From NCBI GenBank assembly GCA_007858575.1, contig CP042279.1:6789001-6853000 (forward strand): a DNA stretch of 64,000 nucleotides, read 5' to 3'. The stretch comes from Streptomyces sp. WAC08241 (GTDB lineage Bacteria; Actinomycetota; Actinomycetes; Streptomycetales; Streptomycetaceae). The stretch's first letter is position 1. Every line of letters starts with the position of its first letter. Positions 8,838-18,606 of the stretch are shown here, one piece after another. The position numbers and the translations under genes are program-made. Below the pieces are notes generated by a model that ran no database searches, was not told the DNA's origin, and saw only the letters and a list, made by a program, of their open reading frames with translations.

Positions 8838-10245
8838 TCAGGAGGCGCGGTTCCGTGCCGCCTTCTGGCGTACGAGCCCGACGACGGCGAGCAGCAGGGT
8901 CAGGCCGCCCGTCCAGTAGAGCTGCGTGCGGGTGCCTCCTCGCGGGCCATCAGGACGAAGACCACCGCCATGCCGGCCAGCGCCACCCACGTCAGGTACG
9001 GGAAGGCCCACATCCGCACGACCAGCTTCTCGGGCGCCTCGCGCTCGGTGCGGCGGCGCAGCACCAACTGGGAGGCGGCGATGAAGAACCAGACGACCAG
9101 GATGACCGCGCCGATGGTGTTGAGCAGCCAGACGAAGACGTCGTCCGGGCGCCAGTAGCTCAGCAGCACGCAGCCGAAGCCGAAGACGGAGGAGACGAGC
9201 ACGGCCGGACGGGGGACGCCGCCGAAGGTGCGGCCCAGCGCCTTCGGGCCCTGGCCGCGCGCGACGAGCGAGCCGGCCATGCGGGAGGCGCCGTAGATGT
9301 TGGCGTTCATCGCCGAGAGCAGGGCGACCAGGACGACCACGTTCATGATCTGGCCGGCGGCCGGGATGCCCAGGTGGTCGAGGGCGGCGACGTACGGGCC
9401 CTTCTCGACGACCGCCGCGTCGTCCCACGGCACCAGGGTCACGATGACCGCCATGGAGCCGATGTAGAAGAGCGCGATGCGCCACATCGCCGTACGGACC
9501 GCCTTGGCGACGCCCTGCACCGGGTGCTCCGACTCGGCCGCCGCGATGGTGACCGTCTCCAGGCCGCCGTACGCGAAGACCGAGGCGAGCAGGCCCACGA
9601 TCAGGCCCTCGGAGCCGTGCGGGAAGAAGCCGCCGTCGCCGGTGAGGTTGGCGGTGCCGGGGGCGTCCGTGCCGGGCAGCAGACCGGTGATCGCCAGGAT
9701 CCCGATGCCCAGGAAGAGGACGATCGCGCCGACCTTGAGGGCGGCGAACCAGAACTCGAACTCGCCGAAGTTCTTCACGGCCGCCAGGTTGGTGGCGCAG
9801 AAGACCACCATGAAGAGCGCGACCCAGGCCCACTCGGGGCTGCCGGGGAACCAGCCGGTCATGATCTTCGCCGCGCCGATGCCCTCCAGGCCGACGGCGA
9901 CGCAGAGCAGGAACCAGAAGGCCCAGCCCGAGGTGAAGCCCGCCCAGGAGCCGAAGGCGCGCTCGGCGTGGACGGAGAAGGAGCCCGAGGCCGGGTTCGC
10001 GGCCGACATCTCGCCGAGCATCCGCATCACCAGCATCACGAGGATGCCGGAGAGGGCGTAGGCGATGACGATGGAGGGCCGGCGGCGGCGATGCCGGCGC
10101 CGGAGCCGACGAAGAGGCCGGCGCCGATGACGCCGCCGAGGGCGATCATCGAGAGGTGGCGCTGCTTGAGGCCGTGGGAGAGCCCCTCGGCGGTCGCGCC
10201 GTCGTCCTCGCGGTCGACGGGCGCGGGCGCGGTGGTCCGGGACAT
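8838..10245 (-). CDS. amino acid permease 1 (APC superfamily), frameshifted
   Basis: Starts ATG 10245. The N-terminal cytoplasmic tail leads to HGLKQRHLSMIALGGVIGAG, the first helix and substrate-binding loop conserved in AAT-type amino acid/H+ symporters (GABA, aromatic, D-serine/Ala/Gly permeases). About twelve membrane helices follow, including the family signature FGEFEFWFAALKV and the late EREAPEKLVVRMWAFPYLTW. Indels near 10075 and 8935 shift the frame; the true end is at 8838 after VRQKAARNRAS. Rebuilt length about 470 residues. It is one of three related permeases here and is the most divergent in its C-terminal tail. The transported amino acid is not predictable. Confidence 0.85.
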
Positions 10246-10451
10246 GGGCCGCCCTGTTCACTGGCTGAGACGGGGAACGGGCCACAGTCTGGGCGGGCAC
10301 ACCGTTCAGAGGGAACCGATGTCCGCTATACGGGCACGGTCTTCACACAAGGTGAAGGTCTGGTTCCACTTCGTGCGCCGCTCCCTCGCCCGGCCTCCGC
10401 GCCCCGGCCTCCCCCGTACCCGGTTCGCACGCGCCTCAGTCCCGCCGCGCC

Positions 10452-11834
10452 TCAGTCCCGCCGCGCCCGCAGCTCCCGCACCCACGCCACGAGCAGCACC
10501 GCCCCGGTCGCCCCCGCCGACCACAGCACCTGCGGCCGCGCGCCCTCGTCGCACAGCATCAGGACGAGCACCGCGCCCATCGCCGCGAGCGCCACCCACG
10601 TCAGCCAGGGGAAGCCCCACATGCGCAGGGTCAGCGTCTCGGGCGCCTCCCGCTCGATCCGGCGCCGCAGTCGCAGCTCCGAGACCGCGATCAGGCCCCA
10701 TACGAAGAGCAGGACCGCGCCGACCGCGTTGAGCATGTAGAGGAAGACGGAATCCGGCCACTTCAGATTGAGCAGGACGGAGACGAAGCCGAAGGCCACC
10801 GAGGCGAGCACCGCCCGGCGCGGCACCCCGCCGCCCGAGACCTTCAGGAGCCCCTTCGGCGCCTCCCCGCGCTCGGCGAGCGAGAACACCATCCGCGAGG
10901 AGCCGTACAGGTTCGCGTTGAGCGCCGAGAGCAGCGCCACGAAGACCACCACGTTCATGATCTGGCCCGCCGCCGGCACCCCGATCGCGTCCAGGACCGC
11001 GACGTACGGCGACTCGCCCGGCTCCATCGACGTCCACGGCAGCAGGGTCACGATCACCAGCATCGAGCCCACGTAGAAGAGCAGGATCCGCCACACGGCG
11101 CTGCGCACCGCCCGCGCCACGTTCCGCGCCGGGTCGTCCGACTCGGCCGCCGCGATCGTGACGACCTCCAGGCCGCCGAAGGCGAAGACGACGGCGAGGA
11201 CCCCCGACACCACCCCCGACCAGCCGTTGGGCAGGAAGCCGCCCTGCCCGGTGAGGTTCGCGAGCCCGACCGGGTCGGTGTCCGGGAGCCACCCCGCGAT
11301 CGCGAGGACGCCCAGGACCAGGAAGAGGACGATCGCGCCGACCTTGAGCGCGGCGAACCAGAACTCGAACTCGCCGAGTTCTCACCGCCGCCAGGTTGGC
11401 GACGGTGAAGACGACCATGAAGACCAGGACCCAGCCCCACTGCGGGACCCCCGGCACCCAGCCGTGCGCGATCCGGGCCGCGCCCGTCGCCTCCACGGCG
11501 AGGACCACGACGAGCAGGAACCAGTACAGCCAGCCCACCGAGAAGCCCGCCCACCGGCCGAGCGCCGCTCCGCGTGCACCGAGAAGGCGCCCGACGCGGG
11601 CATCGCCGCCGACATCTCGCCCAGCATCCGCATCACCAGCATCGCGAGCGCGCCCGCGATCAGGTACGAGAGCACGATGGCCGGCCCGGCGACGGCGATG
11701 CCGGCCCCCGAGCCCACGAAGAGGCCCGCGCCGATCACCCTGCCGAGCCCCAGCATCGTCAGGTGACGCTGCTTCAGGCCGTGGGAGAGGGGCTCCGGTT
11801 CGGTGAGCGGAGGGGGCGGCGGGGCGTCGCGCAT
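10452..11834 (-). CDS. amino acid permease 2 (APC superfamily), frameshifted
   Basis: ATG 11834. Begins with a Pro-rich tail and HGLKQRHLTMLGLGRVIGAG, where an Arg replaces the second Gly of the usual GGVIGAG. The helix-1 glycine loop is therefore slightly altered unless this is a base error. The frame is broken near 11565 and 11385, the second break lying inside the GEFEFWF signature, and ends at 10452. The tail EREAPETLTLRMWGFPWLTW is shared with permease 1. Rebuilt length about 460 residues, twelve predicted helices. It reads in the same direction as permease 1 with a 206-base gap, so co-transcription is possible but not shown. Confidence 0.83.
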
Positions 11835-11966
11835 GATGGAGGGCTCGTGTTCTCGGGGAGGGGGCTTTATGGAGACCCCACAGTCTCTCCGCTGACCTCC
11901 CTTTGACGCAAAGGGACGCCTTCCAGCGAGTTGCCAGTGAGAAGGGTCACGTGGCGCGCGACGGGA

Positions 11967-12056
11967 GAACCGTTCTTTGTCGAAACCCCATGAAGTGCTC
12001 AGCCTCTGCTTTGTCGACCGCTGACGGTGATCGAACGTTCACTCCTGGCATAGCGT
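11967..12056. promoter_or_regulatory. possible bioY promoter with GAAC/GTTC palindromes
   Basis: GAACCGTTC at 11967-11975 and GAACGTTC at 12033-12040 are two short palindromes in the 259-base divergent region before bioY. TAGCGT at 12051-12056 resembles a -10 hexamer, so the second palindrome would sit in the promoter spacer. Actinobacterial BioQ boxes (TGAAC-N3-GTTAC, from memory) share the half-sites but differ in spacing, so the regulator is unproven. Confidence 0.3.
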
Positions 12057-12093
12057 CAACCTGTCCGTCCACCCTCACCCCCGCGGAGTATCG

Positions 12094-12687
12094 ATGAGCA
12101 TCGCCGCCGCCCCCGTCCGCTCCCTCCGGCCGGGCACCGTCCTCGCCGACCTGATCCCGGCGAGCCGCGTCCGTGACGTCGCCCTCGTCGTCGGCGGCGC
12201 CGCCCTCACCGGCCTCGCCGCGCAGATCTCGGTCCCGGTCCCCGGCTCCCCGGTCCCGGTCTCCGGCCAGACCTTCGCCGCCCTGCTCGTCGGCACTGCC
12301 CTCGGCGCCCGCCGCGGCTTCCTCGCCCTCGCGCTGTACACGGTGGCCGGCATGGCGGGCGTGCCCTGGTTCGCCCAGGCCACCTCGGGCTACGGCATGC
12401 CGTCCTTCGGCTACGTCCTCGGCATGCTCCTGGCCGCCACCGTCGTCGGCGCCCTCGCCTGCCGCGGCGCCGACCGCTCGGTGCTCCGCACGGCCGGCGC
12501 GATGGCCCTCGGCTCCGCGCTCGTCTACGCCGTCGGCGTGCCCTACCTGGCCCTCGCCACCGGCATGACCTTCGGCCAGGCGGTCGCCGCCGGCCTCACC
12601 CCGTTCCTCGTCGGCGACGTCCTCAAGGCCGCCCTCGCCATGGGCGTCCTCCCGGCCGCCTGGAAGCTCGCCGGCCGCAAGGGTTGA
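12094..12687 (+). CDS. bioY: biotin transporter, BioY family
   Basis: Intact, 197 residues, ATG 12094 with GCGGAG six bases ahead. BioY is the membrane substrate-binding S component of ECF-type biotin uptake. Six hydrophobic segments are visible. The region VPVPGSPVPVSGQTFAALLVG is the conserved first loop and helix of BioY, and GARRGFLALALYTVAGMAG follows. No bioM or bioN gene for the energising module lies nearby. Solitary BioY proteins are common and may work alone or with a shared ECF module. It is read divergently from permease 2 and is followed by a strong terminator. Confidence 0.93.
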   Translation: MSIAAAPVRSLRPGTVLADLIPASRVRDVALVVGGAALTGLAAQISVPVPGSPVPVSGQTFAALLVGTALGARRGFLALALYTVAGMAGVPWFAQATSGYGMPSFGYVLGMLLAATVVGALACRGADRSVLRTAGAMALGSALVYAVGVPYLALATGMTFGQAVAAGLTPFLVGDVLKAALAMGVLPAAWKLAGRKG

Positions 12688-12705
12688 GCCGCGCACGGCA
12701 CGCGG

Positions 12706-12737
12706 AAGGGCCCCGGCGGAGTGCGCCGGGGCCCTTT
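12706..12737 (+). terminator. hairpin after bioY
   Basis: AAGGGCCCCGGCG (12706-12718) pairs exactly with CGCCGGGGCCCTT (12724-12736), followed by T. It is 19 bases beyond the bioY stop and between convergent genes. Confidence 0.88.
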
Positions 12738-12740
12738 CAC

Positions 12741-12812
12741 GTACGCGCGGTTCGGATCACATACGCGCGGTCGGATCACGCACGCATGGTTCGGATCGCG
12801 TACGCGCGGTCA
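12741..12812. repeat. four imperfect ~20-bp tandem units between bioY and permease 3
   Basis: Successive copies of approximately TACGCGCGGTTCGGATCACG run from 12741 to about 12812, the third degenerate (ACGCATGGT). The array starts just after the bioY terminator and its last unit overlaps the stop codon of the minus-strand permease at 12810. Confidence 0.7.
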
Positions 12813-14246
12813 GAGCTTCGCGGAGGACTTCCCGATCCGCTCGCGGACCACCGCCACCGCGACCACGAGCGCGGCCACGAGGAGCGAGAGCACGACCTGC
12901 TCGCGGGCGCTGCCGCCGTCGTAGATCATGTAGCCGAGGACGAAGACGATCATGCCGATCGTCGCCCAGGTCAGGTACGGGAAGAGCCACATCCGCACGA
13001 CCAGCTTCTCCGGGGACTCGCGCAGGATGATGCCGCGCATCCGCAACTGGGTCACGCAGATGACCAGCCAGACGAAGAGCGCCACCGCGCCGGAGGAGTT
13101 CAGCAGGAAGGCGAAGACGGTGTCCGGCCACTTGTAGTTGAAGAAGACCGCGACGAAGCCGAAGACGACCGAGCCGAGGATCGCCGCCCGCGGCACGCCC
13201 CGCGCGTTGGTGCGGGCGAAGGCCTTCGGGGCGTCACCGCGCCGGCCGAGCGAGAAGGCCATCCGGGAGGCCGTGTAGAGGCCCGAGTTCAGGCAGGACA
13301 GGACGGCCGTCAGGACGATCACGTTCATGACCTGGCCGGCGTGCGGGATGCCGATGGAGTCGAGGGCGGCGACGTACGAGCCCTTCTCGACGATCGACTT
13401 GTCGTTCCACGGCAGCAGGGTCAGGACCACGAAGATCGAGCCCAGGTAGAAGACGCCGATCCGCCAGATCACGCTGTTGGTGGCCTTGGTGACCGCGCGC
13501 TGCGGGTCCTCCGACTCACCGGCGGCCAGGGTGACGATCTCGCTGCCCATGAAGGAGAAGACGACCATCAGCACACCGGTGAGGATCGCGCCCGCGCCCA
13601 TCGGGAGGAAGCCCCCGGCGTCGGTGAGGTGCGCGAACCCGGCGCCCGGGTTGTCCGAGCCGGGCAGCACGCCGAAGACCGCGAGCAGGCCGACGACGAC
13701 GAAGGCGCCGATGGCGACGACCTTGATGCCGGCGAACCAGAACTCGAACTCGCCGTAGGAGGAGACCGAGGCCAGGTTGGTGGCGGTGAGCACCACCATC
13801 ACGATCAGCGCCCAGGCCCACTGCGGGACGGCCGGGACCCAGCCCTCCAGGATCACTGCGCCCGCGGTCGCCTCGACGGCGAGCACGACCACCCAGAAGA
13901 ACCAGTACAGCCAGCCGATGCTGAAGCCGGCCCAGCGGCCGAGGGCCTGGTCCGCGTAGGCGGAGAAGGAGCCGGAGGAGGGCCGCGCGGCGGCCATCTC
14001 GCCCAGCATCCGCATCACGAAGACGACCATGGCGCCGACGAGGGCGTAGGAGAGCAGGATCGCGGGGCCGGCCGCGGCGATGCCGGAGCCGGAGCCGACG
14101 AAGAGACCGGCGCCGATGACGCCGCCGATGGCGATCATCGAGAGGTGGCGGTTCTTGAGACCGGCCTTGAGACCGTCGGAGGTGTCGGGCGTCCCGGTGG
14201 TGCCGGTCGTGCCGTCGTCCTTCGTCAGGGTCGGTTGCGTGTTCAT
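12810..14246 (-). CDS. amino acid permease 3 (APC superfamily)
   Basis: Intact, 478 residues. The ATG at 14246 is preferred over one 16 codons upstream because AGGAAG precedes it and homologues begin near here. After a Thr/Gly/Asp-rich tail comes LKNRHLSMIAIGGVIGAG, then about twelve helices. It shares GEFEFWFAGIKV, SRMAFSLGRRGDAP and ESPEKLVVRMWLFPYLTW with permeases 1 and 2 and provides the unbroken reference for both. Its 3' end lies in the small tandem array at 12741-12812. The family exchanges amino acids for protons at the cell membrane; the substrate is unknown. Confidence 0.92.
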   Translation of the reverse strand: MNTQPTLTKDDGTTGTTGTPDTSDGLKAGLKNRHLSMIAIGGVIGAGLFVGSGSGIAAAGPAILLSYALVGAMVVFVMRMLGEMAAARPSSGSFSAYADQALGRWAGFSIGWLYWFFWVVVLAVEATAGAVILEGWVPAVPQWAWALIVMVVLTATNLASVSSYGEFEFWFAGIKVVAIGAFVVVGLLAVFGVLPGSDNPGAGFAHLTDAGGFLPMGAGAILTGVLMVVFSFMGSEIVTLAAGESEDPQRAVTKATNSVIWRIGVFYLGSIFVVLTLLPWNDKSIVEKGSYVAALDSIGIPHAGQVMNVIVLTAVLSCLNSGLYTASRMAFSLGRRGDAPKAFARTNARGVPRAAILGSVVFGFVAVFFNYKWPDTVFAFLLNSSGAVALFVWLVICVTQLRMRGIILRESPEKLVVRMWLFPYLTWATIGMIVFVLGYMIYDGGSAREQVVLSLLVAALVVAVAVVRERIGKSSAKL

Positions 14247-14442
14247 GGACGCTTCCTCGTATGTGGGGGTCGCTCGGGTCGCGAGCCCGGGCATTCAACC
14301 CCGCCGAAGGGGCTGATCGGAAGCCCCTGTTCCGGATCGTTGTACGGACGGCCGCACGAGAGGCGAAGGTCCGTACCAGGCCGGACGAAGGTCCCGACCC
14401 CGCTGCCCACTACCCCGCTCACGACGTGCCACACTCGGCACC

Positions 14443-14935
14443 ATGCGCGTCTACATCGGTTCCGACCACGCCGGCTACGAACTCAAGAACCACCTCGTCG
14501 AGTGGCTGAAGGCCCACGGCCACGAGCCCGTCGACTGCGGCCCCCACGTCTACGACGCCCTCGACGACTACCCGCCGTTCTGCCTGCGCGCCGCTGAGAG
14601 GACGGCCGCGGACCCGGACAGCCTGGGCATCGTCATCGGCGGCTCCGGCAACGGCGAGCAGATCGCCGCGAACAAGGTGAAGGGGTGCGCGCCGCCCTCG
14701 CCTGGAGCGAGCAGACCGCCGCCCTCGGCCGCGAGCACAACAACGCCAACGTGATCTCCGTCGGCGGCCGGATGCACACGCGGGAAGAGGCGACCAAGTT
14801 CGTCGAGATCTTCCTCAGTACCCCCTACTCCGGTGACGAGCGTCACACCCGCCGGATCGACATGCTCACCGCCTACGAGAACACCGGAGAGCTCCCCCGA
14901 TCCCGGCCCACCACCCGCAGGAGCCGACCGCCTGA
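14443..14935 (+). CDS. rpiB: ribose-5-phosphate isomerase B, frameshifted
   Basis: Interconverts ribose 5-phosphate and ribulose 5-phosphate in the pentose phosphate pathway. ATG 14443 begins MRVYIGSDHAGYELK, the standard RpiB start. The motif IVIGGSGNGEQIAANKVKG contains the Glu that acts as base in the cysteine-lacking actinobacterial enzymes such as M. tuberculosis Rv2465c; no Cys equivalent to E. coli Cys66 is present. A missing base near 14682 moves the rest to the next frame (HNNANVISVGGRMHTREEA). A second near 14900 leads to TGA 14933-14935. About 164 residues. The stop overlaps the next start as TGATG. CACACT seven bases before the ATG may be a -10 box. Confidence 0.9.
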
Positions 14936-15743
14936 TGCCCGAGGGGCACACCATCCACCGGCTGGCCGCCGACCACCGCGAGCGGTTCGGCGGCCGGCCC
15001 GTGCGCGTCTCCAGCCCGCAGGGCACGTTCGCCGACTCGGCCGCCCTGCTCGACGGCGCCGTCCTGGAGACCACCGAGGCCCACGGCAAGCACTCTTCCT
15101 CGGCTTCGCCGGCCGGGGCTGGGTCCACATCCACCTCGGCCTCTTCGGCAAGGTGACCTTCGGCGACGCCCCCGCCCCGCCGCCCACCGACACGGTCCGG
15201 CTGCGGCTCGCGAACCCCGAGGCGTACGTCGACCTGCGCGGCCCCACCACCTGCGCCCTGATCACGGACGCCGAGAAGCGGGCGATCCACGACCGGCTCG
15301 GCCCCGACCCGCTGCGCGACGGCGACGACCCGGACCGGGCCTGGCGCCGGATCTCGAAGTCCCGCACCACCGTCGCCGCCCTCCTCATGGACCAGAAGGT
15401 CGTCGCCGGCGTCGGCAACGTCTACCGCGCCGAGATCCTCTTCCGGCACGGCATCGACCCGTACCGCGCCGGCAAGGACCTCACCCAAGGGGAGTGGGAC
15501 GCGATCTGGGCCGACCTGGTGCTGCTCATGCGCGAGGGCGTACGGCTCAACCGCATCGACACCGTACGGCCCGAGCACACCCCCGAGGCCATGGGCCGCC
15601 CGCCGCGCGTCGACGACCACGGCGGCGAGGTGTACGTCTACCGGCGCGCCCGGATGGCCTGCCACGTCTGCGGCACCGACGTCCGCACGGCGGACCTGGC
15701 CGCCCGCAACCTCTTCTGGTGCCCGGGCTGCCAGACCCGCTAG
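14935..15743 (+). CDS. nei: Fpg/Nei family DNA glycosylase, frameshifted
   Basis: Base-excision repair enzyme that removes oxidised bases and nicks the abasic site. The first ATG overlaps the rpiB stop. Residues after Met are PEGHTIHRLA; the N-terminal Pro is the catalytic nucleophile and Glu its partner, and the PEGH form is typical of endonuclease VIII-like Nei rather than Fpg (PELPE). A missing base at about 15095 shifts the frame after EAHGKH. The helix-two-turn-helix region holds DQKVVAGVGNVYRAEILF, and the zinc finger is C-x2-C-x16-C-x2-C in CHVCG...FWCPGC. About 270 residues. Sits beside rpiB as in Mycobacterium (Rv2464c-Rv2465c). Confidence 0.9.
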
Positions 15744-15753
15744 GGGCGTCCTT

Positions 15754-16978
15754 CTAGAACCCGTGCGGCAGCCACGGCGCGACCGGGGACCCGAACGCCA
15801 CCGACGCCTCCACCAGCGCGCCTCCCGCAGCTCCCGCACCCGCCCGGCCGCCGCCAGGGACGTCAGCGGGACGCCGCCCAGGTACGCCGCCCCCAGCTCC
15901 CGCACCGAGAGCGACAGGTCCGCCGGGTCCGAGGTCCGGACGCAGGTCGCGCCCTTCGCGTCCCCGGTCAGCCGCCAACGCCCCTCGTTCCACGGGCAGA
16001 ACGCGTCCTCGACCTCCAGCACCACGTCCACCGGCGCCTGGTACGTCCGCGCCTCCAGGGCCGGACCCACCTCCACCAGACGCGCGTGCAGCGCGTCCCG
16101 CAGGGTCGGCGCGCACCGCCGCACGTCGTCCACCAGGTGCTGCCAGCCGTCGTCCACCGGCCGGTCACCGATCCGCACCGACGCCGTCAGGTCCACCGAG
16201 CAGAGGAACCGCCACAGCGCCGCCTCCGCCACCGGGTCGAGCCCCATCAGCTCGTGCACGTGCACCGAGCCGTCGGACCCCGTGGCCGACCACTCCGGCT
16301 TGACCGCGTAGTGGGCGAACCCCACGACCTCCCCGTCCGCTCCGCGAGCACGCACAGCCGCGGCGACGCCCCTCCCGCTCGGCCGGGGATCGATCAGCGG
16401 CAGCCGCTCCCACCCCGGCCGCCGGGCGAGCATCCCCGGCCGCGAGGGCACCAGGCGCGCGTACACCGCCTCGCACGCCGCCGAGGACTCCACCAGGTCC
16501 GCCCGGCGCAGCACCACCCCGTCCGTGCCCTCCGGCACCGCGAGCCGCACCCGGTTCGTGTCGACCGTCGCCCGCAGCGCGTACGCGGCGATCCCGTAGC
16601 CGAACCGCCCGTAGATCCCCGGCTCCGACGCCGTGAGCACCGCGAGGAACTCGCCCGCCGCCCGCAGGTCGTCCAACTGCCGCCGCATCATCGAGGTCAG
16701 GATCCCGCGCCGCCGGTGCGTCCCCGCCACGCTCACCATCGTCACCCCGGCCGCCGGCACCGACGCCCCGCCCGGAACCGTGAGCCGGAAGGAGAACGAC
16801 CCCGCCGTCCCCACGCACAGCTCGCCGTCCCAGGCGCCCAGGGAACGGTCGAACTCGGTCAGGTCCCGCCACAACCGTCGCTCCTCGGGGACTCGGCCAC
16901 CCCTCCGAAGGCGAGTTCGAGCACCCCGTACCAGCGATCCCATTCGACCGGGTCGAGAACCCGCAGCTCAGTAGTCAT
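15754..16978 (-). CDS. GNAT N-acetyltransferase, Eis-like with C-terminal sterol-carrier-type domain, frameshifted
   Basis: Starts ATG 16978 (MTTELRVLDPVEWDRW); an in-frame ATG four codons upstream exists only because of a 12-base tandem repeat. Acetyl-CoA binding is shown by VSVAGTHRRRGILTSMMR (pattern R/Q-x-x-G-x-G/A, here RRRGI). Further on, GIYGRFGYGIA is the usual Eis-family motif, followed by a second GNAT-like half and an SCP2-like end with DLSLSVRELGAAYLGG. Indels near 16895 and 15825. About 408 residues, the normal size. Eis-type enzymes acetylate amines, including aminoglycosides in mycobacteria; this protein's substrate is unknown. It is convergent with nei, 10 bases apart. Confidence 0.85.
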
Positions 16979-16996
16979 ATGCCAAGTCATATGCCA
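16973..16996. repeat. perfect tandem duplication of a 12-mer at the GNAT start codon
   Basis: AGTCATATGCCA occurs twice without gap at 16973-16984 and 16985-16996. Because 12 is a multiple of three, the second copy adds an in-frame alternative start (MTWHMTTEL) to the minus-strand gene. Confidence 0.85.
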
Positions 16997-17096
16997 TCGA
17001 TATCAGCGGCCCGCGCCCGGGGCGACCCGGTTTCGCGCACCTCGTCACCGGGGTACCCCTGCACGGCGCCGGGCGGGATGGATAGGGTCCAGGCCA

Positions 17097-18242
17097 ATGG
17101 GACACCGAGGCGGAGCGCACGCGTACGTGGCCCGGACACGCAGGCGCGTGCGCCGGGCCCGCGTCGCCCTGCGCAGATCCGGCGTCGACTACTTCCGCGG
17201 CGACGGCGCCGACTGGATCGCGCTCGCCGGGCTCCTCCTGATGGTCCCGGCCATCGCCCTCGGCACCCTGGTCGACCCCGTCTGGTGCGCGCCCACCGCA
17301 CTCGCCCTGCCCATCGTGGCCGGCGGTCTGCTGCTGCGCCCCGCCAGCCTCCTCGGCCTGTACGCGGCGGCCGCCGGCGCCCTCATCGTCGAGTCCGTCG
17401 TCCTCGGCCCGTACACCCAGGGCCCCGCCCGGGTCACCCCCGGCACCGTCCTCGTCGTCGCCGCCTGCGGCCTCTTCGGACTCCTCATCGCCCAGTTCCG
17501 GGCCCGTGTCGGCGTGCCCTGGCGGCGCGGCGGCACCATGCTCTTCGACCTGCGCGAACGCATCCGGGTCCAGAGCGCCCTGCCCCGGCTCCCGCGGGGC
17601 TGGCACCGCGAGATGGCGCTGTGCCCGGCCGGCGGCCAGTCCTTCTCCGGGGACTTCGTCGTCGCCGCCCGCACCCACGGCGGACGCACCCTGGAGGTCG
17701 TCCTCACCGACGTCTCCGGCAAGGGCATGGACGCGGCCTCCCGCTCCCTGCTGCTCTCCGGCGCCTTCGGCGGCCTCCTCGGCTCGCTCCCGCCGCACGG
17801 CTTCCTGCCCGCCGCCAACGGCTACCTGCTGCGCCAGAACTGGGACGAGGGCTTCGCCACCTCGATCCACCTCGTCCTCGACCTGGAGTCCGGCGACTAC
17901 GAGCTCTACTCGGCCGGCCACCTGCCCGCCCTCCAGCTCCACGCGGGCAGCGGGCGCTGGGAGGAGAAGGACGCCGAAGGACCCCTCCTCGGCGTCTACG
18001 ACGGCGCCGAGTTCCACCCCGTCAAGGGCTCCCTGCGCCCCGGCGACGTCCTGATGCTCTTCACCGACGGCCTCGTCGAGGCCGCCGACCGGGACATCGC
18101 CGAGGGCATCGACCGGCTCACCGGCGAGGCCGACCGCTGCGTCACCGAGGGCTTCGACGGCGTCGCCTGGGACCTCATCGAGGCCGTCGCCAAGGACGTC
18201 AACGACGACCGGGCCCTGCTCCTGATCTCCCGTCGCGCCTGA
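17097..18242 (+). CDS. membrane-anchored PP2C/SpoIIE-type serine phosphatase
   Basis: Intact, 381 residues, ATG 17097. A basic N-terminus is followed by about four to five membrane helices (residues ~40-135), then a cytosolic SpoIIE-type PP2C domain. Metal-binding and catalytic motifs are SGDFV, LTDVSGKGMDAA, YSAGHLPAL and LFTDGLVEA. Such phosphatases usually act on anti-sigma-factor antagonists in partner-switching circuits controlling sigma factors and development; no anti-sigma kinase or antagonist gene lies beside it. TAGGGT eight bases before the ATG may be a -10 element. Read divergently from the GNAT gene. Confidence 0.87.
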   Translation: MGHRGGAHAYVARTRRRVRRARVALRRSGVDYFRGDGADWIALAGLLLMVPAIALGTLVDPVWCAPTALALPIVAGGLLLRPASLLGLYAAAAGALIVESVVLGPYTQGPARVTPGTVLVVAACGLFGLLIAQFRARVGVPWRRGGTMLFDLRERIRVQSALPRLPRGWHREMALCPAGGQSFSGDFVVAARTHGGRTLEVVLTDVSGKGMDAASRSLLLSGAFGGLLGSLPPHGFLPAANGYLLRQNWDEGFATSIHLVLDLESGDYELYSAGHLPALQLHAGSGRWEEKDAEGPLLGVYDGAEFHPVKGSLRPGDVLMLFTDGLVEAADRDIAEGIDRLTGEADRCVTEGFDGVAWDLIEAVAKDVNDDRALLLISRRA

Positions 18243-18393
18243 CGGCCCGTCGGATCGGACGTGATCTTCTCCACGGCGATTCGCCACCGGGCAGCGAGGG
18301 CATGGGGTTGGTGGCACGATGGTGGCAGCGGGGGCGGCCGGGAAACGGGCTCCCTGGTGGGCAAGGCGGGACCGACCGAGGGTGTGATCAGTT

Positions 18394-18586
18394 GTGGCCA
18401 TTTCGCTGTCTGTGGTGTTGCTCCTGGCAATCATCATGGTGGTGCTGATCCGCGGGGAACCTCAAGGCGGGCCCGGCCATCGTGGCGGTCCTCTTCGGCT
18501 TCTTCCTCGCCTCCACCGGCATGGCCGACGACATCCAGCGCTTCCTGGACTCGATAACGCAGACCGTGGCGTCCATCAAGTTCTGA
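18394..18586 (+). CDS. small conserved membrane protein, frameshifted
   Basis: GTG 18394 starts AISLSVVLLLAIIMVVLIRG, one clear membrane helix. After a G-run indel near 18455 the next frame reads LKAGPAIVAVLFGFFLASTG and ends ADDIQRFLDSITQTVASIKF at TGA 18584-18586. About 64 residues with two helices. I do not know its function. Small proteins of this kind precede the tRNA genes in this part of Streptomyces chromosomes. Confidence 0.6.
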
Positions 18587-18606
18587 GGACGCCCCCGGAG
18601 ACGACA

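Noticed and set aside
12684..14597. A long plus-strand open frame opposite permease 3
   Set aside because: The product is His/Asp/Arg-rich noise; the minus-strand permease is a complete, conserved protein.
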